Below are positions 6,817 to 15,740 of a stretch of DNA of 63,157 bases, in pieces. Made by a program: the position numbers and the translations under genes. Origin of the DNA: Alphaproteobacteria bacterium (GTDB taxonomy: Bacteria > Pseudomonadota > Alphaproteobacteria > UBA9219). The DNA is taken from positions 1 through 63,157 of the forward strand of contig JAGWIK010000013.1 of assembly GCA_028866275.1 (NCBI GenBank), read 5' to 3'. The notes beneath the pieces are model-generated. The model was not told the DNA's origin and searched no databases. It saw only the letters and a list, made by a program, of their open reading frames with translations. The number at the start of each line of letters is the position of its first letter. Position 1 is the stretch's first letter.

Positions 6817-7455
6817 ATGGACAAACTGACAAAAACCCGTGGATTTCACCCGGCAGGTGGCATGTTCCGGAATGCCATTCTTTTTTGTTTGCTTTCAACA
6901 GGCTTATTTGGATTATCTGAAAAATCCGTACTGGCGGATGAGCGTTATGCGTTCGATAAGGGCCATTCCTCTATTCTTTTTTCCGTCAGCCGCTTTGGTT
7001 TTTTTCAAGAAAAAGGTGAATTCAGCGATTACGACGGAGATTTTGTCTTTTGCACTCAGCATCCAGATAAAGACGCCATTTCCATCACATTTTATTCCGC
7101 AGGCATTCGTACTTCCGATGAGGAAACGGATGAAGACCTTCGTGGCCCCGATTTCTTCAACGCGGCGCAGTTTCCTCAAATGCGTTTCGTAAGTACGGCG
7201 GTAAAACTCGTCGATAAGGATAATGCAAAAATAACAGGCAACCTTACTTTACTGGGCGTTACTAAACCAGTTGCGTTCGATGCACATTTTGCAGAAAGGG
7301 ATGATGACACGGATAATGATGATTATGTGGCCAGCTTTTCAGCGTCCGGTGTAATTAAACGCTCGGATTTCGGCATGAATCATTTAATCCCGATTATTGG
7401 TGATGAAGTCCACCTACGCATTCAAGTGAAAGGTATAAAGAAAAACGCCGATTAG
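6817..7455 (+). CDS. YceI family periplasmic protein
   Basis: A YceI-type lipid-binding beta-barrel. It has an N-terminal signal peptide (hydrophobic residues about 18-36, ending near ADERYAF), then HSSILFSVSRFGFF, LRGPDFFNAAQFPQMRF, ITGNLTLLGVTKPV and SDFGMNHL, all family landmarks. Members bind isoprenoid-like lipids in the periplasm and often accompany stress or metal genes. The ATG at 6817 is used; a TTG lies at 6811. It is the first gene of the metal island. Confidence 0.85.
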   Translation: MDKLTKTRGFHPAGGMFRNAILFCLLSTGLFGLSEKSVLADERYAFDKGHSSILFSVSRFGFFQEKGEFSDYDGDFVFCTQHPDKDAISITFYSAGIRTSDEETDEDLRGPDFFNAAQFPQMRFVSTAVKLVDKDNAKITGNLTLLGVTKPVAFDAHFAERDDDTDNDDYVASFSASGVIKRSDFGMNHLIPIIGDEVHLRIQVKGIKKNAD

Positions 7456-7472
7456 GTGATATTGTGCGTTAG

Positions 7473-7500
7473 TTAGACTTGAGATGTAACAGCCGTTACA
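7473..7500 (+). promoter_or_regulatory. Candidate ChrB operator upstream of chrB
   Basis: ttagacttgagatgtaaca (7473-7491) repeats the element before the YceI gene. It continues into a perfect inverted repeat, TGTAAC-AGCC-GTTACA (7485-7500), 13 bases before the ChrB start. Autoregulation by the ChrB product is the simplest reading. Confidence 0.5.
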
Positions 7501-7513
7501 TTATAAAGGCGGC

Positions 7514-8110
7514 ATGAAAAAGAATCAGACATGGTTATTGCTGACCTATAAAGTTCAGCCCGAACCCGCCACGAAGCGCATCGCGTTGTGGCGGAAAATC
7601 AAGGCTATGGGCGCAATTTACCTGCAAAGCGGCGTATGCCTCTTGCCCAAAACCGAAGATCATTTGCGCCGTTTAAGAATTATCGAGAATGAAATTGCCG
7701 CCATGCAGGGCGAAGCTGTCCTGCTTGAGACAATCGGATTAGACCCTGCGCAAGAGGAAAAGGTCATCGCGCGCTTCAATGCGGACAGAAACGAGGCCTA
7801 TCACGAGTTTCTTGAACGTTGTGACGGATTTTTTGACGAAATCAGCCGTGAAAGCGCGGCAGGAAAATTCACCTACGCCGAGCTTGAGGAAAACGATGAG
7901 GATTTGAAGAAACTCCGTTCGTGGTTGGATAAAATCCTTAAACTTGATTTCTACAAAGCCTCTTTGTCCGAAAAAGCTACGGAACGCTTGTCGAAATGCG
8001 TTGCTTTGCTGGAGACTTTTTCTCGACAGGTTTTCGAGGCTCAGGAAGAAAACCGCAGCCAACGCTCCCGGAAAAAAGCAATCACAAAAAAAGGAACCCG
8101 GCGAAAATGA
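7514..8110 (+). CDS. chrB: ChrB N-terminal domain protein (chromate-responsive regulator)
   Basis: A 198-residue protein with the ChrB N-terminal pattern: WLLLTYKVQPEPATKRIALW, then GAIYLQSGVCLLP, IARFNADRNEAYHEFLERC and FTYAEL. ChrB of other bacteria regulates chromate efflux by ChrA. No ChrA gene is present in the window, so here it may control the YceI gene and the adjoining RND efflux operon. The tail is strongly basic. Its stop overlaps the TolC start (ATGA), so it heads the operon 7514-13076. Confidence 0.8.
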   Translation: MKKNQTWLLLTYKVQPEPATKRIALWRKIKAMGAIYLQSGVCLLPKTEDHLRRLRIIENEIAAMQGEAVLLETIGLDPAQEEKVIARFNADRNEAYHEFLERCDGFFDEISRESAAGKFTYAELEENDEDLKKLRSWLDKILKLDFYKASLSEKATERLSKCVALLETFSRQVFEAQEENRSQRSRKKAITKKGTRRK

Positions 8111-9525
8111 AATCACGACAAAAAACCGCCGCCTGTATTGCATTGATGCTTTTTCTTGCGGGATGCGCCACATCTAACCCGCCGCCTGCGGAGAAGGAAA
8201 TTCGGTCTTATCAGGAATTCACGTCGCGCCGACTGGATGACCCGGAGGTAAAAGATTTTATCGACAGGTTGGCGCCGAACCATTCAACCTCATGGCCGCC
8301 CGACAAATGGCAATTCGATCAACTCTATTTGGCGGCTCTGTATTTTCAACCCGATCTGGATGTTGCCCGTTCGCAGTGGCAGACGACAAAAGCCGGAGAA
8401 ATTACGGCGGACGAAATACCCAATCCCTCTGTAAGCCTGTCGCCGACACATGATCAAAACAATGTTTTGTCGGGAGTCAGTCCTTGGCTTTATCCGCTTA
8501 ATCTGAGTATTCCGATTGAATTAGGCGGCAAGCGCGAACTTCGTGTGCAAAACGCAAAAAATCTGTCAAACGCCGCCCAATTGCGGATCGCAACGACGGC
8601 GTGGGATGTGCGCGCTCGTTTGCAGCAGGCCTTTATCGATGCCTATGCCTCCAATTTATCCATGCAGCTTATTCGTCAGCAGACCGAAGCACAGAAAGCC
8701 GTTATCGATATTTTTAACCAGCGCCATGCAGCCGGGCAAGGTTTTGGCTTGAGTGAAAGCCAACAGCAGATTGCCTACCGGCAGACTTTGTTAGCCCTGA
8801 AGGACGCGGAAACACAGCAAGCCGAAGCGCACGCCGCCCTTGCCTCTGCTATCGGCATTCCTTTGGAAGCTGTCGAGAGCATTCGATTGGACTGGTCTGG
8901 CTTGACAGAGGCAAAAAACTTACTCTTGCCGCCTGATTTCAAAGAGCAGTCGCTGAAACATCATTCTCAACTCGCAGCAGCCTTGGCGGATTACATAGCC
9001 GCCCACTCTGCTTTGCAAATTGAGATTGCGAAGCAAATACCTGATATCAATCTCGGCCCCGGCTATGAATGGAATCCGGCGGGCGACAAGTACATCTTGG
9101 GATTCTCGATCACGCTTCCTGTTTTCAACAACAACGAAGGCGCTATTGCCGAAGCCGAAGCAAGACGCAAGGAAGCCGCCGAAAAATTTAACGCCCTTCA
9201 AGCGAAAGTCATAGGCGATATCGATTTGGCCGTCACACATTACAAGGCCGCGCTTGATAAACAGACAACCGCCGACCGGCTCTTGGCCGCGCAAACAGCG
9301 ACACAGAAAAACCTCGCCGCACATCTGGGACAAGGCGAGGTCGCCAAAATTCCGCTCTTGCTTGCCCAAACCGAAACAAGCGCAGCAAAACTGGCGTTTC
9401 ACGAGGCGCATATCCAAGTGATTAAGGCGCGCGCCGAGATTGAAGCCGCTTCGGAATATGTACTATCCGGCACGCCGCCTGATGCAGGTTTGACGGAGCA
9501 GCCGGTGATAAGGAAAAAGCCATGA
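8107..9525 (+). CDS. TolC/CzcC family outer-membrane efflux lipoprotein
   Basis: A 472-residue outer-membrane factor. A lipobox (LFLAGC, acylated Cys20) follows a short signal peptide. The body has the two-fold TolC repeat with long helices (PDLDVARSQW, GKRELRVQNAKN, QARRKEAAEKF-like segments). The start at 8107 is chosen because it overlaps the chrB stop as ATGA and gives a proper signal peptide. It is the outer-membrane part of an RND metal-efflux system with the next two genes. Confidence 0.85.
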   Translation: MKSRQKTAACIALMLFLAGCATSNPPPAEKEIRSYQEFTSRRLDDPEVKDFIDRLAPNHSTSWPPDKWQFDQLYLAALYFQPDLDVARSQWQTTKAGEITADEIPNPSVSLSPTHDQNNVLSGVSPWLYPLNLSIPIELGGKRELRVQNAKNLSNAAQLRIATTAWDVRARLQQAFIDAYASNLSMQLIRQQTEAQKAVIDIFNQRHAAGQGFGLSESQQQIAYRQTLLALKDAETQQAEAHAALASAIGIPLEAVESIRLDWSGLTEAKNLLLPPDFKEQSLKHHSQLAAALADYIAAHSALQIEIAKQIPDINLGPGYEWNPAGDKYILGFSITLPVFNNNEGAIAEAEARRKEAAEKFNALQAKVIGDIDLAVTHYKAALDKQTTADRLLAAQTATQKNLAAHLGQGEVAKIPLLLAQTETSAAKLAFHEAHIQVIKARAEIEAASEYVLSGTPPDAGLTEQPVIRKKP

Positions 9526-9965
9526 AACGGATAATTGTCTTTTTGCTTTTCGTAAGTTTGGCCGGATTGGTGATTTGGGGCGTAGTGGAAAGCCGAAAGG
9601 ACGCCGCCTTGGAAGCCGAACGTGAAAGCCCGATTGAAAGCCCCGCTAAAATTGAAAACGGTGTTATCACTCTCAATCAGGAAACTTTTACCAAAGCCGG
9701 TATGACCACGCTGCAATTGCCAAAGAGCGGCGGGATACAAATCCCGCTTTCCGCCGTGATTTGGTACGACGAAAAAGCATGGGTGTATGTGCGCAAGGAA
9801 AATTACAATTTTAGCCGTCAACCCGTCACCATTATCAGCAAAACCCTCGATAATTTTTACGAAATCTCAGGCCTTCAGGAAGGAAGCACCATCGTCGCCG
9901 TGGGCGCTCAACTTTTGCTTTCCACCGAACTCGGTAATGACATTCAGCAAGGCGATGAGGATTAA
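9522..9965 (+). CDS. Unusually short RND periplasmic adaptor
   Basis: A 147-residue protein. One N-terminal membrane anchor (IIVFLLFVSLAGLVIWGV) is followed by a membrane-proximal-type beta domain (IPLSAVIWYDEKAWVYVRKE, then GSTIVAVGAQLLLSTEL) as at the C-terminus of CzcB/CusB proteins. The alpha-hairpin and lipoyl domains of ordinary adaptors (about 400 residues) are absent. Overlap with tolC (4 bp) and close spacing to the RND pump argue that it is a functional minimal adaptor and not a remnant. Confidence 0.7.
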   Translation: MKRIIVFLLFVSLAGLVIWGVVESRKDAALEAERESPIESPAKIENGVITLNQETFTKAGMTTLQLPKSGGIQIPLSAVIWYDEKAWVYVRKENYNFSRQPVTIISKTLDNFYEISGLQEGSTIVAVGAQLLLSTELGNDIQQGDED

Positions 9966-9971
9966 AATTAA

Positions 9972-12900
9972 ATGCTGACCCGGATCGTTCATTTTTCATT
10001 GCAATTTCGGGGCGTCGTACTCGCGCTCTTCGCGGCTGTGCTTATCTACAGCGGTTATGCCTTGACCAACGCGCAATACGACGTGTTTCCCGAATTTGCG
10101 CCGCCGCAAGTTGTCATCCAGACCGAGGCGCCGGGACTTTCCCCCGAACAGGTGGAAACCCTCGTTACCCAGCCCATTGAAAACGCGGTCAATGGCGTCA
10201 CAGATATTGATTCACTGCGCTCTTCTTCTATTCAGGGCTTGTCTGCCATAAAGGTCACTTTTGAAACGGGCACCGATATTTATCGTGATCGGCAAGCCGT
10301 GGCCGAACGCTTAACCGCGCTCTCCGGTCAATTGCCGCAGGGCGTTAAAGTGCCGCTGATGGCACCGCTTACGTCTTCGACCAGCACAATACTGGGTTTT
10401 GGGCTGACGTCCGAAACGCTTTCGCCAATGGCACTGCGCCGACAAGCCGATTGGGTCGTGAGACAACGGCTACTGGCTGTACAAGACGTTGCTAAAGTCA
10501 CGGTTTTTGGCGGTGAAGTGCGCCAATTGCAAATCCAGCTGCTGCCTGAGAAGTTGCGCCGCTATAACCTTGCTTTCGACGATGTCGTTGCCGCGGCGCA
10601 AAAAGCCACAGGCGTGTTGGGCGCCGGTTTTGTCGATACGCCGAACCAGCGCATTACGCTGCAAACGGATGGACAAGCCATCACGCCGGAGCAATTGGCA
10701 AAGACTGTCCTGATCCGTGGCAGCAATGAAGCCGTCGATCTTAACATTACATTCGGCGACATAGCCAAGGTAGAGGACGCGCCGGAACCGCTCGCGGGCC
10801 TGGCGTCGGTCATGGGCAAAAATGGCGTAGTTATCTTTGTGTCGTCACAATACGGCGCCAACACATTAGAGGTCACCGAGAATGTCGAGCGGGCGATTGA
10901 TGAACTGAAACCGGCTTTAGAGTCGCAAGGCGTTATTTTATCCGCAGCCACTTTTCGTCCGGCTAATTTTGTGGAAACCGCTATCGGCAGCCTCAAATCC
11001 GCACTTATTCTCGGCGCAGGATTGGTCGTTTTGGTATTGTTCGTTTTTCTGAATAACTTCCGCACGGCGCTTATCTCGGCAACCGCGATTCCCTTGTCAT
11101 TGTTGACAGCTATAGCAATCCTTCAATATTGCGGTTACAGCCTCAACACCATGACGCTTGGAGGATTGGCAATCGCTATTGGCGGTGTCGTGGATGATGC
11201 CGTCATCGGCGTGGAAAACGTCTTGCGTCGTTTGCGCGAGAACAGAAACAGTGACGCACCACGCTTGCGCTTTCCGGTTATCCTCGATGCCTCGGTCGAA
11301 GTTCGCAAACCCGTGGTGTTTGCAACCGTTGCCATCGTTCTGGTCTTTGTGCCGGTTCTGACCATGAGCGGTTTGGGCGGCAGGCTGTTCGCGCCTCTTG
11401 GGATCGCCCATAGCATCGCCATTCTCATGTCCCTCTTGGTGGCTCTTATGGTTACGCCTGCCTTATGCATGGTGCTGCTGCGTGATAAAGATGTCGGCGA
11501 TCATGAGCCGCGTTTTGTCCATTGGCTCAAAGCTGCCTATCGCCATAGGCTGCAACGCATCGAGCGTGCGCCCAGATTTTTGTTACTCACAATCGCAATG
11601 CTTACGGTTGGCAGCCTTGCTGCGCTTCCATTTCTGAGCAACCAGTTTATTCCTGAACTGCATGAAGGACACTTCATCATTCACATGTCAGCCATTCCAG
11701 GCACTTCGCTTGAAGAATCCATGCGTGTCGGCAATCAAATCAGCAAGGAACTGCTTCACATACCTTTCATACGTTCCGTCACTCAGCAGGCGGGGCGCGC
11801 GGAACAAGGGGATGATACATGGGGCACAAATTATAGCGAATTTAACGTTGATCTGAAGCCGCTCTCCGGCGAAGAAATGGAAACAGCCCAATTTCAGATT
11901 CGTAAAACGTTAGCAGCTTTTCCGGGCCTGCATTTTTCGGTTAAGACCTTTCTTACCGAACGCGTGGAGGAAACCATTTCCGGCTACACGGCGGGTGTGG
12001 CGCTCAATATTTATGGAACAGACCTCGATGTGCTGGATAAAACGGCAGGCGAGATCATGGGCATTGTTAGCTCGATGCCGAATGCCGCCAATGTGCAGTT
12101 GCAATCGCCGCCCGGCACGCCGGAAATGTCCATCAAATTACGCCAAAAGGATTTGCAGTATTGGGGGTTTGATGCCGCCGACGTATTGAACGCCGTGCGT
12201 ATCGCTTATCAAGGAGAAACGGTCGCCCAAGTCTATGAAGGAAATATCGTAACGGATGTTACCGTTATTCTTGCTCCCTCCATCCGGCAGAGCGTAACCG
12301 AAATTAAGGATCTCCCTTTGCGCAGCCCTTCAGGTTCCTATGTCAAATTGGAACAGCTAGCTGATATAGCCCAAACATCCGGGCGTTATGCCGTGCTGCA
12401 TGATGGCGGGCGGCGCGTGCAAACCATAACTTTTGATGTCAGGGGTAAAAATGAGGAGGCATTTATCGCCCAAGCCGAAAACCAGATAGCCGAGAAGGTG
12501 AAAATGCCCACCGGGGTTTATACGGTATTCGAAGGCACGGCCGCGGCGCAGGCAAAATCGCGCATGGATTTGCTTTTGCACAGCTTAATAACCGGCTTCG
12601 CTATCGTGGCGCTGCTTTCCGTCGTCATGGGCAACCGGAATAATTTGCTGCTCGTGCTGGCCAATATGCCCTTTGCTTTAGTGGGCGGCGTGCTTGCCGT
12701 CGTGGCGAGCGGCGGCATACTGTCTCTCGGCGCGCTGGTCGGCTTCGTGACGCTGTTTGGTATTAGCCTGCGCAATTCCGTGATGATGATCGCCCATTTT
12801 GAACATCTGGTTACCAAGGAAAACCAGCCATGGAACCTTGCCACCGCGCTGCGAGGCGCGTCCGAGCGGTTGCTACCCATTAGCATGACGGCCTTGGTTA

Positions 12901-13076
12901 CTGCGCTTGGCTTGCTGCCCTTGGCCTTGGGCAGCGGCAATCCCGGCAAGGAAATCGAAGGCCCGATGGCAATTGTGATATTGGGCGGCCTCGTTACTTC
13001 TACAGTTCTCAACCTGTTTGTGCTGCCCACGCTTGCGCTACGGTTTGGAAAATTTGGAGCGATTTCGGAACAGTAA
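9972..13076 (+). CDS. Heavy-metal RND efflux pump (CzcA/CusA family)
   Basis: A 1034-residue inner-membrane pump with the HME-RND layout: N-terminal membrane helix, periplasmic porter loop (YDVFPEFAPPQVVIQTEAPG), helices 2-6 at about 340-500, a second periplasmic loop and helices 8-12. The fourth helix carries IGGVVDDAVIGVENV, the Asp pair expected for proton coupling in this class. It exports metal cations from the periplasm or cytoplasm with the TolC protein and short adaptor upstream. The substrate metal cannot be told from sequence. Confidence 0.88.
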   Translation: MLTRIVHFSLQFRGVVLALFAAVLIYSGYALTNAQYDVFPEFAPPQVVIQTEAPGLSPEQVETLVTQPIENAVNGVTDIDSLRSSSIQGLSAIKVTFETGTDIYRDRQAVAERLTALSGQLPQGVKVPLMAPLTSSTSTILGFGLTSETLSPMALRRQADWVVRQRLLAVQDVAKVTVFGGEVRQLQIQLLPEKLRRYNLAFDDVVAAAQKATGVLGAGFVDTPNQRITLQTDGQAITPEQLAKTVLIRGSNEAVDLNITFGDIAKVEDAPEPLAGLASVMGKNGVVIFVSSQYGANTLEVTENVERAIDELKPALESQGVILSAATFRPANFVETAIGSLKSALILGAGLVVLVLFVFLNNFRTALISATAIPLSLLTAIAILQYCGYSLNTMTLGGLAIAIGGVVDDAVIGVENVLRRLRENRNSDAPRLRFPVILDASVEVRKPVVFATVAIVLVFVPVLTMSGLGGRLFAPLGIAHSIAILMSLLVALMVTPALCMVLLRDKDVGDHEPRFVHWLKAAYRHRLQRIERAPRFLLLTIAMLTVGSLAALPFLSNQFIPELHEGHFIIHMSAIPGTSLEESMRVGNQISKELLHIPFIRSVTQQAGRAEQGDDTWGTNYSEFNVDLKPLSGEEMETAQFQIRKTLAAFPGLHFSVKTFLTERVEETISGYTAGVALNIYGTDLDVLDKTAGEIMGIVSSMPNAANVQLQSPPGTPEMSIKLRQKDLQYWGFDAADVLNAVRIAYQGETVAQVYEGNIVTDVTVILAPSIRQSVTEIKDLPLRSPSGSYVKLEQLADIAQTSGRYAVLHDGGRRVQTITFDVRGKNEEAFIAQAENQIAEKVKMPTGVYTVFEGTAAAQAKSRMDLLLHSLITGFAIVALLSVVMGNRNNLLLVLANMPFALVGGVLAVVASGGILSLGALVGFVTLFGISLRNSVMMIAHFEHLVTKENQPWNLATALRGASERLLPISMTALVTALGLLPLALGSGNPGKEIEGPMAIVILGGLVTSTVLNLFVLPTLALRFGKFGAISEQ

Positions 13077-13126
13077 AATAGCCGCTGTTGGCACACTGCT
13101 AACTGTTTTACCTTATGGAATTGACG

Positions 13127-13377
13127 ATGAACTTGCGCCGAATTGTTAAAATCGTGGCTGCCTTGAACCTGGCCTATTTCGGCATCGAGTTTGCCGTTGC
13201 GCTGGCAATCGGGTCGGTGTCCTTGTTTGCGGACTCCATCGACTTCCTTGAGGACACTGTTGTCCCTCACCGACGCGGGTGCTTTAGCCGTTAATTTCTC
13301 CTGCGCATTGATGCTGATTCGCTACCATCATGAAGGCAGCAGTCTTACGCGCGCAGCCTTTCTATCGGTGCGCAACG
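13127..13377 (+). pseudogene. Truncated copy of the cation transporter at 20113
   Basis: From the ATG at 13127 the DNA is nearly identical to the intact transporter gene at 20125-20542, but about 160 bases are missing inside (after gaggacac, resuming at tgttgtccctcac), which shifts the frame. Homology stops at 13377, where it is fused to the reversed TolC fragment. A degraded duplicate made by segmental duplication in the island. Confidence 0.8.
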
Positions 13378-13523
13378 TCAAGATCAGGATGATAATAAAA
13401 TGCCGCCAGATTGAGTTGATTAAAATGCCATTCGGTTTCAACAAGAGGATTGGAAGATGAGGCGCATCCTGCCAGTAGCAGCATACTCGCCAGTACAGGC
13501 GCAATTCGGTAGTTGTTCATCAT
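13362..13523 (-). pseudogene. 5' fragment of a second TolC-family lipoprotein gene
   Basis: The frame encodes 53 residues: a signal peptide with lipobox LLLAGC, then WHFNQLNLAAFYYHPDLDVA, which matches the start of the intact TolC protein (QLYLAALYFQPDLDVA). It then runs into reversed transporter DNA and stops. The breakpoint lies in the shared gcaacg near 13371-13377. It shows that a second efflux operon was once here in opposite orientation. Confidence 0.7.
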
Positions 13524-13611
13524 TTATTGTCTCAACCAGTTCTGGAATAATACAATGAAAACTGAAAAGCTTTGAATGGCAAGCTTTTAACCATGCTACT
13601 GGTGCTTTCTG

Positions 13612-13968
13612 ATGAAAAACCATCCTTTCCTTAACCGTGTCGGCTTCGCCTGTTCCGGCCTTAAGACCGCTTGGGCAACAGAAAACAGCTTCCGCGCTCA
13701 GGTTGCGGCAGCTTTATTTGTATTGCTCTTGTTGATAGTTATCCAACCAACGCTGATCTGGTCGTCACTTTTGTTGATAATAAGTGGGCTAGTTTTGGCC
13801 GCCGAACTGTTCAACACCGCGTTGGAAAAACTCATTGACCACCTGCACCCCGATCAACATGACGCCATTAAGGTGATCAAAGATATTATGGCCGGAGCCA
13901 TCCTTGTCCTCAGCATTACGGCGCTGGTTATCTTTGGCTTGTTCGTATGGAACATGTTCCGGCCATGA
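13612..13968 (+). CDS. dgkA: Diacylglycerol kinase
   Basis: A 118-residue trimeric-type membrane kinase, the usual length for DgkA. It has three hydrophobic segments and the active-site signature AAELFNTALEKLIDHL followed by IKDIMAGAI. It phosphorylates diacylglycerol to phosphatidic acid in the inner membrane. It overlaps the PAP2 gene start by ATGA, so the two are coupled. Its presence in a metal island suggests an envelope-lipid role during stress (inference). Confidence 0.9.
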   Translation: MKNHPFLNRVGFACSGLKTAWATENSFRAQVAAALFVLLLLIVIQPTLIWSSLLLIISGLVLAAELFNTALEKLIDHLHPDQHDAIKVIKDIMAGAILVLSITALVIFGLFVWNMFRP

Positions 13969-14663
13969 AAAGCGGCATCAAAACGATCCTGACGAAACTG
14001 ACAAGCAAAGAAACCTTGTCAAACCCGCAAGTTATTTTGATGCTTGCTTTGTTCGCTTGTTTTCTGTTCGGTTTGATGTTTCGGGAGGTGATCGATGAAA
14101 TATGGATCGAGAAGAAACTGCTTCCTCTTGACGCCTATATCAGCAACTGGATGCGTCAGGATCAAGAACGACATGACCAGATCATATTCATTATACTCAC
14201 TTTGCTCGGAAGCCCCAAGTTTCTAGGAATCGTGACGCTGCTGACCAGTGCCTATCTGTTTTACCGGCACCGTTATTGGGAAGGCGGCGTTTTTGCAGTA
14301 GGTGTAGCCCTGTCTTCCCTAGGCGTTTACATAGTCAAACTACTCACTCACCGTGAACGGCCCGTGCCCGATTTTCCTTCCATCGTCGAGCACTCAGCAG
14401 CGTTTCCGAGTGGTCATGCGGCTATGTCATTATTTGTGTATGGTTTTTGTGCTTATTTAATTTCACGGCAAGTTCACAACCGCAAACATGCCGTGCTTGT
14501 TACCATCGCGGGTATCGGGTTAGCCGGAATGATTGGTGTCAGTCGCCTCTATCTCGAAATGCATTGGTTGTCCGATGTGCTGGGCGGCTTTACCTTGGCT
14601 TCAGCCTTTTTGTGCCTCGGCATCGGCATTCTTGAAGCCCAGCGCGTTCACCTCAACCATTAG
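13965..14663 (+). CDS. PAP2-family membrane phosphatase
   Basis: A 232-residue protein with six membrane segments and all three PAP2 motifs: K-x6-RP in KLLTHRERP, PSGH in AAFPSGHAAMS, and SR-x5-H-x3-D in SRLYLEMHWLSD. It dephosphorylates a lipid phosphate (phosphatidate or undecaprenyl-PP type). I use the ATG at 13965, which overlaps the dgkA stop; a frame opening at 13947 is possible. With DgkA it could form a lipid phosphorylation cycle. Confidence 0.85.
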   Translation: MKSGIKTILTKLTSKETLSNPQVILMLALFACFLFGLMFREVIDEIWIEKKLLPLDAYISNWMRQDQERHDQIIFIILTLLGSPKFLGIVTLLTSAYLFYRHRYWEGGVFAVGVALSSLGVYIVKLLTHRERPVPDFPSIVEHSAAFPSGHAAMSLFVYGFCAYLISRQVHNRKHAVLVTIAGIGLAGMIGVSRLYLEMHWLSDVLGGFTLASAFLCLGIGILEAQRVHLNH

Positions 14664-15124
14664 ACCTGCAAGGATGGAGATGTTCCATGTGCTGAACCAA
14701 AACTAAACTTCTTCCAGATCAAATGATCCAAAGAAATCTTCCCCGGCCCGAAGCACAGGATCGTAGCAAGCACCATCGCCCAGAAAAAGTGCTGAGGATT
14801 GTCGGTGTAGGTGAACTCGATCACGCCGGTCATGACAATCATCGGTATGGCCGCCAAACGACTACCAAGGCCGATGATCAAGAGAATCGGGCAGGAAAGC
14901 TCGACGGCGGTGGCGGCATAGGCTGCCAACTTGGGCGACAGCAGCGGCACGCTGTATTCATTGGCGAACAGAAAAAGCGTATTGCCCCAATCGGATACCT
15001 TTAACAAACCCGATTGAAAGAAAATCTTGGACATCCAGAAACGCTCAAGAAGCAGAAGAAGGCTTCCCAAGCCGTTCAGTATTGCTAAAGTACGGGAAAC
15101 CATAGGGATGCAGGTGCATTTCAT
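14660..15124 (-). CDS. DoxX family membrane protein (BufD-like)
   Basis: A 154-residue DoxX-type protein with four membrane segments (SGLLKVSDWG, AAYAATAVELSCPILLIIGLG, IEFTYTDNPQHFFWAM). DoxX proteins often accompany bufferin operons. The start at 15124 follows a GGA-containing site; the frame opens further upstream at 15220 but would overlap the SigF-type promoter. It is transcribed away from sigF. It converges with the PAP2 gene. Confidence 0.75.
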   Translation of the reverse strand: MKCTCIPMVSRTLAILNGLGSLLLLLERFWMSKIFFQSGLLKVSDWGNTLFLFANEYSVPLLSPKLAAYAATAVELSCPILLIIGLGSRLAAIPMIVMTGVIEFTYTDNPQHFFWAMVLATILCFGPGKISLDHLIWKKFSFGSAHGTSPSLQV

Positions 15125-15163
15125 GGGGAGTCCTTTTCGGTAGGTGTCTTTGTTGATCTGTTG

Positions 15164-15189
15164 TTCGTTATCAAAGCGTTTTCGGTTAC
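15164..15189 (-). promoter_or_regulatory. SigF-type promoter for doxX
   Basis: On the minus strand GTAACC (15189-15184) is followed after exactly 16 bases by CGAA (15167-15164), the pattern I recall for Caulobacter SigF promoters. It is 40 bases upstream of the doxX start. The -35 lies only 6 bases before the sigF start codon, so sigF and doxX share this region. Confidence 0.75.
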
Positions 15190-15195
15190 ACGGCG

Positions 15196-15738
15196 ATGGC
15201 AGATAATTCTGAAAACGCATCCCTCGAACAGCTCATGGCCTCGGCCATAGGCGGTGACAAACGCGCCTATGATCTCGTGCTTCAGGCGATAAGTTCGCGA
15301 TTGCTCGCCGCCTTAAGTAAGAAACTGCCGCCCAAGGATCGAGACGATGTAGTGCAAGAAATCCTCCTGTCGGTTCACAAGGCGCGGCACACCTATGAGC
15401 CGACAAGGCCGCTGATGCCGTGGGTCATGGCCATCGCTCGTTACCGGCTCAGCGATTACTGGCGCAAGCACTACGGCCAAGCCCTTGACCGGACGGTCGA
15501 TATTGACGACATGAAGGATATTTTACCGACTGATGTAACCAAAGACCTAGATACATCCGAAGATATAAGAAGGATTATGCCGACCTTGCCGCAAAAGCAG
15601 CAGGAAATATTGGATTTGATGTATCGGCAGGATAAAAGTGTTCAGGAAGTTGCGGGGCTGCTTAACATGACGGTATCTGCCGTCAAAGTGGCAGCGCATC
15701 GAGGGTACAAGGCGTTTCGTAAGCGGTTGAAAGAGTAG
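15196..15738 (+). CDS. sigF: ECF sigma factor, SigF type
   Basis: A 180-residue ECF sigma factor. Region 2 (VVQEILLSVHKARHTYEPTR, PWVMAIARYRLSDYWRKH) and region 4 (LPQKQQEILDLMYRQDKSV, then AGLLNMTVSAVKVAAHRGYK) are both present. The next gene encodes NrsF, the cognate anti-sigma factor. It probably directs the four GTAACC-N16-CGAA promoters nearby. No clear ribosome site precedes ATG 15196; Met14 (15235) is an alternative start. Confidence 0.88.
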   Translation: MADNSENASLEQLMASAIGGDKRAYDLVLQAISSRLLAALSKKLPPKDRDDVVQEILLSVHKARHTYEPTRPLMPWVMAIARYRLSDYWRKHYGQALDRTVDIDDMKDILPTDVTKDLDTSEDIRRIMPTLPQKQQEILDLMYRQDKSVQEVAGLLNMTVSAVKVAAHRGYKAFRKRLKE

Positions 15739-15740
15739 TT

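Noticed and set aside
6777-7491. SigF-type promoters before the YceI and chrB genes
   Set aside because: They contain TGTAAC but end in A instead of C and have no CGAA 16 bases downstream; the repeat and palindrome fit an operator better.
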